From assembly GCF_010820555.1 (NCBI RefSeq), contig NZ_JAAIKD010000001.1, positions 287,885-351,884 of the forward strand: 64,000 bases of DNA, read 5' to 3'. A program made the position numbers and the translations under genes. Position 1 is the first letter of the stretch. Every line of letters starts with the position of its first letter. This document shows positions 43,468 through 52,075 of the stretch, piece by piece. The notes beneath the pieces are model-generated. The model made no database searches, was not told where the DNA came from, and saw only the letters and a list, made by a program, of their open reading frames with translations. Source of the stretch: Psychroflexus aurantiacus (GTDB taxonomy: Bacteria > Bacteroidota > Bacteroidia > Flavobacteriales > Flavobacteriaceae).

Positions 43468-44367
43468 ATGAATTCAATTTTGAAAGGTGGCATTTTAGTC
43501 GCCCTGGGCGCTTCTTGCTATGGTTTACTTACCACTTTTGTGAAACTGGCCTATGAAGAGCATTATACGGTGTATGAAGTTACTTTTTCTCAAATCCTCA
43601 TTGGTTTTGTAGCCCTGGTCATTTTAAATTTGTTTCTAAAAAAGAGAAAACCACCCATCACAGATCCAAAATTGAGGCGAAAAACGATCTTCTACCTCAT
43701 CCTCGCCGGAACTTCTTTGGGCTTTACCAGCATCTTTTATTATCTGGCCATTCAATACATCACGGTTTCTGTAGGTATTGTTTTACTCATGCAAAGCGTA
43801 TGGATAGGTGTAGTTCTGGACAGCGTCATCAACAAAATAAAACCCACTAAAATCAAAATCATTTCGGTCATTCTGATTCTGGCAGGAACCGTGCTCGCCG
43901 CCGATTTATTGATCCAGGAGCAGCAGGTAGAACTCGCTGGTATAGGCTATGGGATTTTGGCAGCTTTGTCTTACACCATCACGATTATGACCTCCAATAG
44001 CGTTGGGACGCAATACCATCCCATTACCAGAAGCAAGTGGATGATGCTTGGCGGACTTATCGTCGTTTCTGTGATTACTCTACCTGAACTTATCGGCTCT
44101 ATGGATTTTAGAATTTTCGTGTTTTGGGGCCCCGTTTTAGCCCTATTCGGAACTATTCTGCCGCCTTTATTTTTTACGGCGGGCATGCCCAAAATAAACG
44201 TCGGACTTGGCGCTATCATCTCTTCCATAGAACTTCCGGTAGCGGTTTTGATGGGGTATTTTGTCCTTGATGAAGATCAAAACCTCTACAAGTGGTTAGG
44301 AATATTGCTGATTCTGTCCTCGATCGTCCTGATGAACCTAAGGAAAGTTAAGAAAGAGCCCTTGTGA
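43468..44367 (+). CDS. EamA/DMT family transporter
   Basis: A 299-residue inner-membrane protein with about ten hydrophobic segments in two EamA repeats (about 5-135 and 155-290). The second repeat shows PLFFTAGMPKINVGLGAIISSIELPVAVLMGYFVLDE, typical of drug/metabolite exporters. Substrate unknown. It follows gpsA by 12 bp and ends 9 bp before the convergent gene at 44377, with no terminator in between. Confidence 0.88.
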   Translation: MNSILKGGILVALGASCYGLLTTFVKLAYEEHYTVYEVTFSQILIGFVALVILNLFLKKRKPPITDPKLRRKTIFYLILAGTSLGFTSIFYYLAIQYITVSVGIVLLMQSVWIGVVLDSVINKIKPTKIKIISVILILAGTVLAADLLIQEQQVELAGIGYGILAALSYTITIMTSNSVGTQYHPITRSKWMMLGGLIVVSVITLPELIGSMDFRIFVFWGPVLALFGTILPPLFFTAGMPKINVGLGAIISSIELPVAVLMGYFVLDEDQNLYKWLGILLILSSIVLMNLRKVKKEPL

Positions 44368-44376
44368 GTTATAAGC

Positions 44377-44778
44377 TTATTGCGCTATGATGCCTTTTGA
44401 AGACAGCAAAGGCAAAGCTCCAACGGCTTTGGGTTTCAAGCTGTGTTTTGGAAACTCGAAGTCTTTGTGCATCAGTTTTCCGTTGAGAAAGTAAGTCACC
44501 TGGAAGATATTATCCACTTCCAGCACATCCTCGTGTAAAAACTCCAGTTTGGCAAAGGATTTTGCCGGTAAGACTTCCAGTTTCTTTCGTAAGACCGAAG
44601 TTGTTTTTGTTTGGCTTTCGCCCTTAGACACCACCAAAACCGTTTCCAGGGCTTTAGAATTAGCATTGACGAGATAAATAGTCCATTCGTCTACTTTGAA
44701 GGCGACATTGTGCTCAAAAGCAGCAACCACGTAAACATGTTCAACTTCAGGAATCTGTGTATCGATGTCCTTTTTCAT
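44377..44778 (-). CDS. Conserved-looking protein of unknown function downstream of pheS
   Basis: I do not recognise this 133-residue protein. It is soluble-looking, with no signal peptide or membrane segment, and predominantly beta-strand in pattern (HVYVVAAFEHNVAFKVDEWTIYLVNANSK). It begins 6 bp after the pheS stop codon, so it is very likely co-transcribed. Its coding frame is clean and of ordinary codon composition. No catalytic motif is seen. Confidence 0.75.
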   Translation of the reverse strand: MKKDIDTQIPEVEHVYVVAAFEHNVAFKVDEWTIYLVNANSKALETVLVVSKGESQTKTTSVLRKKLEVLPAKSFAKLEFLHEDVLEVDNIFQVTYFLNGKLMHKDFEFPKHSLKPKAVGALPLLSSKGIIAQ

Positions 44779-44784
44779 AGGCGC

Positions 44785-45807
44785 TTATAAAGACGATTTG
44801 AACTGTTCTAAAAAGCGAACGTCATTTTCGTAAAACATGCGAATGTCTCCAATTTGATACAACAGCATCGCGATACGCTCTATCCCCATTCCAAAAGCAA
44901 AACCGCTGTATTCTTTGGGATCGATATTACAGTTGATTAACACATTGGGATCTACCATACCACAGCCCATAATTTCCAGCCAGCCTGTACCTTTGGTGAT
45001 TCTGTAATCTGTTTCGGTCTCTAAGCCCCAATAGATATCCACCTCGGCACTCGGCTCTGTAAAGGGAAAATAAGAGGGTCTTAGTCTGATTTTTGACTTC
45101 CCGAACAACTCTTTGGTGAAGTAAATCAGGGTTTGTTTCAGGTCTTTGAAGGACACGTTTTTATCGATATACAAACCTTCCACCTGATGAAAAATACAGT
45201 GGGATCTTGCCGAGATATCTTCATTTCGGAAGACTCTGCCGGGTGAAATCGTTCGGATGGGAGGTGTGTTGTTTTCCATATAACGCACCTGAACACTAGA
45301 GGTATGCGTTCTCAACAAGATGTCTTTGGGATCGGTTTGGATAAAAAAAGTATCCTGCATATCTCTTGCCGGATGGTATTCCGGTAAATTCAAAGCCGTA
45401 AAGTTATGCCAGTCATCTTCGATTTCCGGGCCTTCCGATACATTAAAACCAATGTTGGAAAAGATTTCTGTAATTCTGTTCTTCACTAAAGAAATAGGAT
45501 GCCTGGCTCCTATTTGCATAGGTTCCCCGGGTCTGGTAAGATCACCATAAATACCCTCATCTTCTGTTTTGGAAGCGATTTCCAGCTTGAGTCGATCTAC
45601 TTTTTCCTGAGCAGAAATCTTTAGCTGATTGATGGTTTTACCAAATTCCTTTTTCTGTTCATTGGGTACATTTTTGAATTCGGCAAAAAACTGATTCAGA
45701 ATTCCTTTTTTTCCTAAATACTGTATTCTAAACTGCTCAACCTCTTCAGCTTTATCGGCTGTAAAACGTTCAACCTCATCTATATATCCCTTTATCTTAT
45801 CTATCAT
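44785..45807 (-). CDS. pheS: Phenylalanine-tRNA ligase alpha subunit
   Basis: A 340-residue class II aminoacyl-tRNA synthetase subunit. N-terminal coiled coil (about 1-85), then the catalytic domain with [61 protein letters not shown] (motif 2-3 region) and [22 protein letters not shown]. It charges tRNA-Phe; the beta subunit pheT is not in this window. A TAAATTTG box at 45830-45837 (minus strand) is a likely -7 element 23 bp upstream. Confidence 0.95.
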   Translation of the reverse strand: MIDKIKGYIDEVERFTADKAEEVEQFRIQYLGKKGILNQFFAEFKNVPNEQKKEFGKTINQLKISAQEKVDRLKLEIASKTEDEGIYGDLTRPGEPMQIGARHPISLVKNRITEIFSNIGFNVSEGPEIEDDWHNFTALNLPEYHPARDMQDTFFIQTDPKDILLRTHTSSVQVRYMENNTPPIRTISPGRVFRNEDISARSHCIFHQVEGLYIDKNVSFKDLKQTLIYFTKELFGKSKIRLRPSYFPFTEPSAEVDIYWGLETETDYRITKGTGWLEIMGCGMVDPNVLINCNIDPKEYSGFAFGMGIERIAMLLYQIGDIRMFYENDVRFLEQFKSSL

Positions 45808-45829
45808 GGCATTTGGTAAAATGAATTGG

Positions 45830-45837
45830 CAAATTTA
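45830..45837 (-). promoter_or_regulatory. Candidate -7 box of pheS
   Basis: TAAATTTG on the minus strand matches TAnnTTTG exactly, 23 bp before the pheS ATG; no TTG is found at the expected spacing. Confidence 0.4.
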
Positions 45838-45888
45838 GAAAAAATAGACTGTTTCCTGCTTAGAAAATCCATTATTTAATATAACTGC

Positions 45889-46242
45889 TTACTCGATGTA
45901 CTCCCGCTTTAAAAAGTAACTCACCAGAGCTTCTTTCATCAGGACGGTTTGCTCACCGGCTTTGAGGGCGGGAAGCTTGGAGGTGTTTGTAAAATGCGGC
46001 CAGCCTTCTTCATCTATAAAGTCAAATTCATAAAATCCGTAAGGCTCCAAAAGGGTGCAAATCGCGATATGCATCAAATTGATTTTTTCGTCTTTTTTAA
46101 ATTTAGCCTGTGGCTTCCCGAGTTCCTGAACGCCCACCATATAAATGATGGCATCCAGGTCCATTTGTTCACCATCCGCAAATTGGTCGGACAACTTCTT
46201 TTGTAGGCTTTCCCAGCGTGTTTTTAATAACTCGTCTCTCAT
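45889..46242 (-). CDS. Small conserved-looking protein of unknown function
   Basis: A 117-residue cytoplasmic-looking protein that I do not recognise. It is mixed helix and strand, with no signal peptide, and contains YMVGVQELGKPQAKF, MHIAICTLLEPYGFYEFDFIDEEGWPHFTNTSKLPAL. The frame is divergent from cvpA, with starts only 45 bp apart, and 81 bp upstream of pheS on the same strand. Composition is ordinary, so it is probably a native gene. Confidence 0.75.
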   Translation of the reverse strand: MRDELLKTRWESLQKKLSDQFADGEQMDLDAIIYMVGVQELGKPQAKFKKDEKINLMHIAICTLLEPYGFYEFDFIDEEGWPHFTNTSKLPALKAGEQTVLMKEALVSYFLKREYIE

Positions 46243-46274
46243 ACGACAAAGGTACTCGCTTTAATCGAAATGAT

Positions 46275-46282
46275 TATATTTG
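46275..46282 (+). promoter_or_regulatory. Candidate -7 box just upstream of cvpA start
   Basis: TATATTTG matches TAnnTTTG exactly and ends 5 bp before the chosen cvpA ATG (46288). Transcription would start at or next to the ATG, giving a leaderless or nearly leaderless mRNA. A TTG element at the expected distance is missing. Confidence 0.35.
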
Positions 46283-46287
46283 ACCAT

Positions 46288-46809
46288 ATGAATGTAATAG
46301 ATATTATTCTCGGTGTTTTACTCCTGCTTGGGTTTATAAGAGGGTTTCAAAAGGGATTCATCATTGAACTGGCGGGAATTGTCGCTTTACTCGCAGGTAT
46401 TTTTGGCGGCTTAGAATATGGCTATATCGCTGAAGCTTATCTGGGAAACTGGACCAGCTGGTCGCCCTCAGGTATTGAAATCACGAGTTTTTTTATCGTA
46501 TTTATAGGCATTATCATCCTGGTTTCAATCCTGGCAAAAATCCTTACGACCATTGTCCACAGCATTGCCCTGGGATTGATCAACAGGATTTTTGGCGCTG
46601 TATTTGGCGTCATCAAAACAGCGCTTTTCATTTTTATCTTACTGCTTGTTTTCGATTATATCAACGGGGACGGGAGATTGGTTTCAGAAGCAAAACTGGA
46701 CGAATCTGTGGTAGTCACTACCATACGTGAATTGAGTTCCACTTTGCTCCCCTCTTTAGAAGAGCTACTGGATGAAAGTGATCTGCTGAACGGAAACGAA
46801 GACGTCTAA
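46288..46809 (+). CDS. CvpA family membrane protein
   Basis: A 173-residue membrane protein of the CvpA family: MNVIDIILGVLLLLGFIRGFQKGFIIELAGIVALLAGIFGG with the conserved RGFxKGF motif, and further segments FFIVFIGIIILVSILAKI and GLINRIFGAVFGVIKTALFIFI. Four membrane helices. E. coli CvpA is linked to colicin V production and, more widely, to envelope homeostasis. An ATG at 46270 would add 6 residues but coincides with a -7-like box, so 46288 is preferred. Confidence 0.88.
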   Translation: MNVIDIILGVLLLLGFIRGFQKGFIIELAGIVALLAGIFGGLEYGYIAEAYLGNWTSWSPSGIEITSFFIVFIGIIILVSILAKILTTIVHSIALGLINRIFGAVFGVIKTALFIFILLLVFDYINGDGRLVSEAKLDESVVVTTIRELSSTLLPSLEELLDESDLLNGNEDV

Positions 46810-46833
46810 AAAACCCTCAAAACACGGTTGAGG
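46809..46833 (-). terminator. Terminator of carbonic anhydrase gene
   Basis: CCTCAA (46815-46820) and TTGAGG (46828-46833) form a 6-bp stem with a 7-base loop; on the minus strand GTTTTTT follows. It lies between the converging cvpA and carbonic anhydrase genes. Confidence 0.65.
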
Positions 46834-46859
46834 AGTAAACCACCCCTATTAAATCGGTT

Positions 46860-47486
46860 TTAAGTCAGCAATACAACTTCCCCTGTATGCAGGGAATACA
46901 CGCCTCCCACTATTTTAATTTCTCCATATTCTTCCATTCTTCTTAAGATTGGGCTTTTTTCTCTAATCCTGTCCATAGTTAATTCAACATTTTTTTCAAC
47001 CACTTTATGCACAAAATCTTTGTTGGAAGAATCTCTTTTACCGGGCGTCTGTACCGCTTGCACCGCTGGTTTGATATTGCCTAATAAATGCGTGATATTA
47101 CCCAGTTCCACGCCGTCACAGGCTGCACTTACCGCTCCACAGCTTTCGTGACCAAGCACAAAAACGAGCTTACTACCGGCCACTTTACAGGCATATTCCA
47201 TGCTTCCAAGTATATCTGTATTTTCAAAATTACCAGCAACTCTGGCTACAAAAATATCCCCTATACCCTGATCGAGAACTGTTTCTACCGGCACCCTGCT
47301 ATCTACACAGGATAAAACAATGGCTTTGGGGTACTGTCCTCCAGTTGCACTCACCTTCATCGCATTATAATCTCTGGAATGAAAATCATCAGACGTAAAT
47401 CGTTTGTTTCCTTCAATCAGGCCTTTAAGAACCTCGGCTGGGGTTAAGGCTTCCTGTTCTTGTTTAGTTATGATCTTCTTAAACAT
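46860..47486 (-). CDS. Beta-class carbonic anhydrase
   Basis: A 208-residue zinc enzyme interconverting CO2 and bicarbonate. Zinc ligands are visible as C60 (with D62 and R64 in SCVDSRVP), H113 and C116 (GHESCGAV). The gene begins 2 bp after the SulP transporter gene ends, an arrangement suggesting that imported bicarbonate is used by this enzyme. Cytoplasmic; no signal peptide. Confidence 0.94.
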   Translation of the reverse strand: MFKKIITKQEQEALTPAEVLKGLIEGNKRFTSDDFHSRDYNAMKVSATGGQYPKAIVLSCVDSRVPVETVLDQGIGDIFVARVAGNFENTDILGSMEYACKVAGSKLVFVLGHESCGAVSAACDGVELGNITHLLGNIKPAVQAVQTPGKRDSSNKDFVHKVVEKNVELTMDRIREKSPILRRMEEYGEIKIVGGVYSLHTGEVVLLT

Positions 47487-47488
47487 AA

Positions 47489-49063
47489 TTAATCGTTTTT
47501 TGAATTGATATTAAAAAATTTATCAAAGGTGTCGGGGTTTTCAAAGGCTCCAAGTTCAGAAATGATGGTGATATTGATATTTCTATTTTTTGATTTGATA
47601 GAAAAGTCATCCAGAATTTCCAAAACATCGTAATCCAAATATTTAGTTTTTCGGATATCTATCACAAGGTTCGTGTTTTCGGAAATATCATTGAAGGTTT
47701 TTAAAATGGCTCCTTTATTAAAGAAGGTAACTTCTTCAGCCAGGGTCATATGAATAATATCGTTTTTATCTTCTCCTTCCGTTCTTTTGATGTGTAAGAA
47801 GTGTGAATTTCGAAAAGAGTTGTACAGAACTGTAAGCAAACCCGAAGCAAGTCCAAGTCCAATACCGATAAGTAAGTCACCAAACACAATTCCAACGACC
47901 GTGATTATAAACGGGACAAACTGAGCTTTACCTAACCTGTATGATTTTATGAAAAGGGAAGGCTTTGCCAGTTTGTATCCAACGATCAACAGAACCCCTG
48001 CCAGAACAGCCAAAGGAATAAGATTGAGTAAATCCGGGATAAAAACCACTGCAAGCAGTAACCATAAGCCATGTAATATGGCTGACATTTTTGTTCGTCC
48101 GCCCGATTGAATATTTGCAGAACTTCTCACAATCACCTGAGTTACCGGCAAACCTCCGATGAAACCTGAAACCACATTCCCGGTTCCCTGAGCAAGTAAC
48201 TCTCGGTTGGTGGGTGTCACCCTTTTCCTTGGGTCGAGCTTATCTGTCGCTTCCACACTCAATAAAGTTTCTAAACTGGCTACTATCGCTATGGTCATTC
48301 CCACCACCCATACCTGACTAGAGGCAAGGATTGAAAAATCCGGAAAGGTGAACTGACCAATAAAATCAGAAAAATTGTCCGGTACCGGTACGTTTACCAA
48401 ATTTGAATCTGATATTCCCAGCAAACTTGTATCATCGACAAACAGCTTATACAGCACCCCTACAACAACTGCAACTAAAGGTCCTGGAATAATTTTGAAA
48501 ATGGCATGCTTTTTCTGAAGAACATTAGACCAAAGCACCATGATAGCAATACTGAGAATGGTAATGCTTAAGGTCCCCAGGGAAAGCTGGTCCCAACCCA
48601 GAATTATATTATCGATCAAGACCCGTAAATTATAATCAAAAAACCGATAATCATCATGCAATCCAAAGGCCACCGAAAACTGTTTGAGAAAAATAATGAT
48701 CCCTATACCGGCCAGCATTCCTTTAATGACGGAACTAGGAAAATAATAGCCTATAACTCCGGCTTTGAGAAGCCCCAAAAGGATCTGAAAAACGCCACCG
48801 ATGACAACTGCTACGAGAAAGTATTCGTATTTACCAAGGCTTGCAATAGCCCCAAGAACGATAACGGCGAGTCCGGCCGCCGGACCACTAACACCTACTG
48901 AAGAACCGCTAAGCGAACCCACCACAACTCCTCCTACGATTCCCGCAATAAGTCCTGAAAAAAGAGGTGCGCCACTGGCTAAAGCAATACCTAAACACAA
49001 AGGTAAAGCCACAAAAAAGACAACCACACTAGCTGGAATGTCTTTGTTTAAATGTTTAAACAT
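47489..49063 (-). CDS. SulP family inorganic anion transporter (probable bicarbonate transporter)
   Basis: A 524-residue membrane transporter with 12-14 hydrophobic segments: DIPASVVVFFVALPLCLGIALASGAPLFSGLIAGIVGGVVVG is the SulP opening. A C-terminal STAS domain (from about residue 425: TFFNKGAILKTFNDISENTNLVIDIRKTKYLDYDVLEILDDF) follows. SulP proteins carry sulfate, bicarbonate or other anions. Tight coupling to a carbonic anhydrase gene suggests bicarbonate (BicA-like), with sodium as a possible co-ion; the substrate is inference. Confidence 0.92.
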   Translation of the reverse strand: MFKHLNKDIPASVVVFFVALPLCLGIALASGAPLFSGLIAGIVGGVVVGSLSGSSVGVSGPAAGLAVIVLGAIASLGKYEYFLVAVVIGGVFQILLGLLKAGVIGYYFPSSVIKGMLAGIGIIIFLKQFSVAFGLHDDYRFFDYNLRVLIDNIILGWDQLSLGTLSITILSIAIMVLWSNVLQKKHAIFKIIPGPLVAVVVGVLYKLFVDDTSLLGISDSNLVNVPVPDNFSDFIGQFTFPDFSILASSQVWVVGMTIAIVASLETLLSVEATDKLDPRKRVTPTNRELLAQGTGNVVSGFIGGLPVTQVIVRSSANIQSGGRTKMSAILHGLWLLLAVVFIPDLLNLIPLAVLAGVLLIVGYKLAKPSLFIKSYRLGKAQFVPFIITVVGIVFGDLLIGIGLGLASGLLTVLYNSFRNSHFLHIKRTEGEDKNDIIHMTLAEEVTFFNKGAILKTFNDISENTNLVIDIRKTKYLDYDVLEILDDFSIKSKNRNINITIISELGAFENPDTFDKFFNINSKND

Positions 49064-49078
49064 GAAAATAAGTTAACT

Positions 49079-49098
49079 GTGCTTTTTTACAAAAGCAC
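49079..49098. promoter_or_regulatory. 8-bp perfect hairpin upstream of SulP gene
   Basis: GTGCTTTT-TTAC-AAAAGCAC. No T-run follows, so it is more likely an operator or a leader hairpin than a terminator. It is 16 bp upstream of the SulP start codon. Confidence 0.4.
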
Positions 49099-49132
49099 AT
49101 TGATTTGTGAATAAATTGAAAATGTATACCTG

Positions 49133-49426
49133 TTAAGATTCAATTTTAAAATCGGGAGGGGGAGATACTATTTTTGGAGATACACTTTTGTAATTGGAGA
49201 CATAGCGTACAAAAGATTCGGAATAATACGAGTCTAAAGAATGGATTGTTTTACCCGATTCATCGAAGAGGTATTCGCCAAAGGAGACGTTATTTTTTTC
49301 TGAATTTTCCTCTTCATTAAGACTTATAAAAAATGAAATATCTCCGTTCCCCTGAAAAGTAAGCAGGGTAGGAGTTACCAAAAGATTGATAAACGAAAAA
49401 ATAAGTATAAATAATTTTAATCTCAT
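49133..49426 (-). CDS. Small exported protein of unknown function
   Basis: A 97-residue protein with a hydrophobic start (residues 3-23, MRLKLFILIFSFINLLVTPT) that is a signal peptide or anchor. The rest is polar and acidic, then SVSPKIVSPPPDFKIES at the end. It lies upstream of the SulP-carbonic anhydrase pair on the same strand and downstream of batE. I do not recognise it. Small exported proteins of this layout occur beside transporters in flavobacteria; no function is claimed. Confidence 0.6.
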   Translation of the reverse strand: MRLKLFILIFSFINLLVTPTLLTFQGNGDISFFISLNEEENSEKNNVSFGEYLFDESGKTIHSLDSYYSESFVRYVSNYKSVSPKIVSPPPDFKIES

Positions 49427-49475
49427 ATATTAAACAAATATATGGATTAATAATAAAGCAGGCTTCGGATTCCCC

Positions 49476-50225
49476 TTATAATTCCTTAAAAGCTGTCGTT
49501 TTTACCCAGCCCTTAGAACCATCGGAAAGTTCAATTTCTGTATAGTCTCTAAAGCTTGAGCCCAGCTTTACTTTTGTACCTGCGTTGAGTTCGAAATTCA
49601 CATCACTCCTTGGATTTGGTTCTCCATACACAGGCAATTGATTTTCAAAAATAATCGCATAAGAGCGCTCGTTCTGAAGTTGACTCTGAAAGCGTCCTAA
49701 GAGTAAACTTCCAAGGGCAAAGGCTAAAAATATGAGCGCTAAAGAAAAGTTTTTACGTTTGCCTTTTGCGTTTGCTGATCTAAAGTAGAAGACCATCCAA
49801 ACGCCGAATAAGATTGAAAAAACAAGGCTGACCCAGGCCCAGGTATTTAATTTCAGTGTGTGTGTTACAGTGTACATGAAAGCACTGAACTGCGACTCAG
49901 GCCCCTCTGCTACCTTGTCTACGGTTTGTGTTCTGGCAATCTCAAGATTTTCTTTTATTTCCGGATCGGCAGGGTCATACTGCAGGGCTTTTTCATAATG
50001 GTAAATCGCATTGGCCAGCTTATTCTGTTTGAAATAAGCGTTCCCCAGATTGAAATAAACTTCAGAGGACACCAAACCTTCTTTCAGAATACTGTTATAA
50101 AGCTGAATTGCTTCTTCAAATTGATCATCTGCATATGCAGAATTAGCCTTTTCAAAAGTTTCTTCAGCCTGAGAAAACCCAAGCGAAGTGAATAAAAAAA
50201 CCAGTAAATACGTATAGAATTTCAT
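49476..50225 (-). CDS. batE: Bat cluster TPR/SH3 protein (BatE)
   Basis: A 249-residue protein with signal peptide (about 1-19), TPR repeats (about 22-100: AEETFEKANSAYADDQFEEAIQLYNSILKEG), two adjacent membrane helices (about 130-175) and a C-terminal SH3-like domain (FELNAGTKVKLGSSFRDYTEIELSDGSKGWVKTTAFKEL). This layout is that of BatE, the last gene of the aerotolerance operon. Its start is preceded by a ~65-bp intergenic repeat that also precedes dut. Confidence 0.88.
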   Translation of the reverse strand: MKFYTYLLVFLFTSLGFSQAEETFEKANSAYADDQFEEAIQLYNSILKEGLVSSEVYFNLGNAYFKQNKLANAIYHYEKALQYDPADPEIKENLEIARTQTVDKVAEGPESQFSAFMYTVTHTLKLNTWAWVSLVFSILFGVWMVFYFRSANAKGKRKNFSLALIFLAFALGSLLLGRFQSQLQNERSYAIIFENQLPVYGEPNPRSDVNFELNAGTKVKLGSSFRDYTEIELSDGSKGWVKTTAFKEL

Positions 50226-50240
50226 GTGTTCATTTTTTTA

Positions 50241-50310
50241 GGTCACACCCGACTGAATAAGACAGAAGGGGGATCCAAGCTTTGACGATTAAAATAAGCA
50301 TACGGGTTGT
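50241..50310. repeat. Intergenic repeat copy A (upstream of batE)
   Basis: It begins GGTCACACCCGACTGAAT and includes AAGCTTTGACGATTAAAAT. A similar segment with one 1-base indel lies at 63623-63692 upstream of dut. Both are on the same strand relative to the following minus-strand gene. Visual identity is about 70%. Confidence 0.6.
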
Positions 50311-50316
50311 TGCATA

Positions 50317-52074
50317 TTAAACTTCTTTATCAATTTCAGAAATAACCCTGGCCGCTTCCTTATAATCCTTCTGCATATCTTCTGTTACTGTTGGTGTATA
50401 CCTGGCCAGCTCACAGCTTTCCAAAATCTTGAGGAAATTCTCAGTTGTTCCCTGTGAAACTCCTTTTTGGGTTAGTAAAGCCTGTATTTTATCTTTCTGC
50501 ATGTCCAGGGTCTGTATTTTCAACCTGGCTTTCATATAATTATGCAAAGCCCTTTCTAAAGACTCATAAAAGGTTTTGGAATCCCCTATATTTCTTTTGG
50601 CTTCAGATAAATAGCGCTTAGCTAACTTGCTGGCTCTTTTTTGCTGCAACTGATTTTCATCGGTACCTCTGTTTTTTACTTTCCCGAAAATCAACATCAG
50701 GGGAATACTCAAAAAGGGAATAAAAAACAAAGTCCAGTAGAGAGGAGACTGAAAAAACTGGGTCTGATTTTTTGCTCTCAGGTTGGCAGATAACTTAATG
50801 TAATTAAAATTATTTTTGGAGGAAATGAGGTTTCGGGGCGTATCTGTATCGGTTCCTGAAATGACACTGGTTTCTTCCTGGCGCTGCGGATTGGGTGTTA
50901 CGCTTATTTTTATAGGTTCAGACTGAAGCGTTTCGTAAACCTTGGTCCTGGGATTGAAATACGAAAAGGTGGTGGGTTGTATAACATACTCCCCTTTAAA
51001 TTCAGGGATCACCGTATATTTTTCGGTGATACTACCACGCATCCCCAGGCTGGAAGTCCTCACATTTTCACTGCGTTCAGGCTCATAGACTTCAAAGGAT
51101 GAGGGCGTCTGAATTTTTGGCAGATTAAAAAGTTTCAAATTCCCTTTCCCACTGACTTCTGAACTTAATTCAAAGGAGGTTTGAGCTACAACTGTCTGTT
51201 CGCTGGCTTTGAGTTGAAAGTCGAATTCACCGACTGCTCCAGAAAACCCTTCGGGTTTCCCTTCCTCTGGTAAAGGGTTTACATCGATGGTTTTGGTGCT
51301 GGCAGAAAAGTTTTTTTCCACCACATCGTACATACGTCTGCCAAAGAAATCCCTCCTGTCGGTAGGCACTTCCACAGAAACGGCAAGAGATAACGGCTCT
51401 ATTTTGAGTTCCCCTGTTTTTTGCGGGTATAATACGGTTTTACGAAGCTCGACATAGCGGTAAGGCTGCCCGGCGAACTCGCCTTCTTTCAGCTCGAGTT
51501 GATCGATATCGATGTTTTGACTCCAGAATCCTTCAAACTTTGGATTGTCCAGAGGTCTCCAGTTCCTGATGTTTACGGTAGAACTGAAAAACAGCTTATA
51601 GACCACATAAATCCCTTCGTTGAGGTAGGGGTTGGAATCGCTGACTTCGGCGATGAGATGTATGCCGTCTTCAGCCTCTGCCACAGCCCTGGACTGATTA
51701 GGCGTATCCACAGCGGCCGTCACTTCTATCTGGATAGGCGAAGTTTTATACACCTGCCCATCTACTGTAATCTCGGCCTGGCCAATGGTGAATGTTCCCC
51801 GTTTTACAGGTTGAAAAAAATAGGTATAGGTTTTTTGAAAGGTACTCTTCCCATTTACCCAGGATTGAGAAATGGACTGGTTGGGACCCCCTATTTTCGT
51901 AAATCCGTTAAAACTCGGTGGAATAAAATTATCACCGTTGGCATCTACCTTAAACTCGACCTTTAGGCGCTCGTTGATGCCGAGCTTGGATCTGCTGGCT
52001 TCTGCTGTAAAACTGACCTGTGCAATAGAAGACCAGCCGAGTACCAAAAGCAATAGAAATACAACTTGTTTCAT
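50317..52074 (-). CDS. batD: Bat cluster protein BatD
   Basis: About 585 residues starting MKQVVFLLLLVLGWSSIAQVSFTAEASRSKLG. A longer frame extends upstream inside batC (to 52314), but the ATG at 52072-52074 gives a signal peptide and sits 1 bp from the batC stop. Large extracytoplasmic beta-rich region (BatD/DUF11-like repeats), one membrane helix (about 455-475, SPLYWTLFFIPFLSIPLMLIFG) and a cytoplasmic helical tail. Predicted periplasm-facing partner of BatA/BatB. Between batC and batE. Confidence 0.88.
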   Translation of the reverse strand: MKQVVFLLLLVLGWSSIAQVSFTAEASRSKLGINERLKVEFKVDANGDNFIPPSFNGFTKIGGPNQSISQSWVNGKSTFQKTYTYFFQPVKRGTFTIGQAEITVDGQVYKTSPIQIEVTAAVDTPNQSRAVAEAEDGIHLIAEVSDSNPYLNEGIYVVYKLFFSSTVNIRNWRPLDNPKFEGFWSQNIDIDQLELKEGEFAGQPYRYVELRKTVLYPQKTGELKIEPLSLAVSVEVPTDRRDFFGRRMYDVVEKNFSASTKTIDVNPLPEEGKPEGFSGAVGEFDFQLKASEQTVVAQTSFELSSEVSGKGNLKLFNLPKIQTPSSFEVYEPERSENVRTSSLGMRGSITEKYTVIPEFKGEYVIQPTTFSYFNPRTKVYETLQSEPIKISVTPNPQRQEETSVISGTDTDTPRNLISSKNNFNYIKLSANLRAKNQTQFFQSPLYWTLFFIPFLSIPLMLIFGKVKNRGTDENQLQQKRASKLAKRYLSEAKRNIGDSKTFYESLERALHNYMKARLKIQTLDMQKDKIQALLTQKGVSQGTTENFLKILESCELARYTPTVTEDMQKDYKEAARVISEIDKEV

Positions 52075-52075
52075 T

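Noticed and set aside
45808-45877. A 22-codon frame with four Phe codons directly upstream of pheS, which could be a second attenuation leader peptide.
   Set aside because: A good -7 box (TAAATTTG, 45830-45837) lies inside the frame, so most of it would not be transcribed. No terminator hairpin is seen before pheS.
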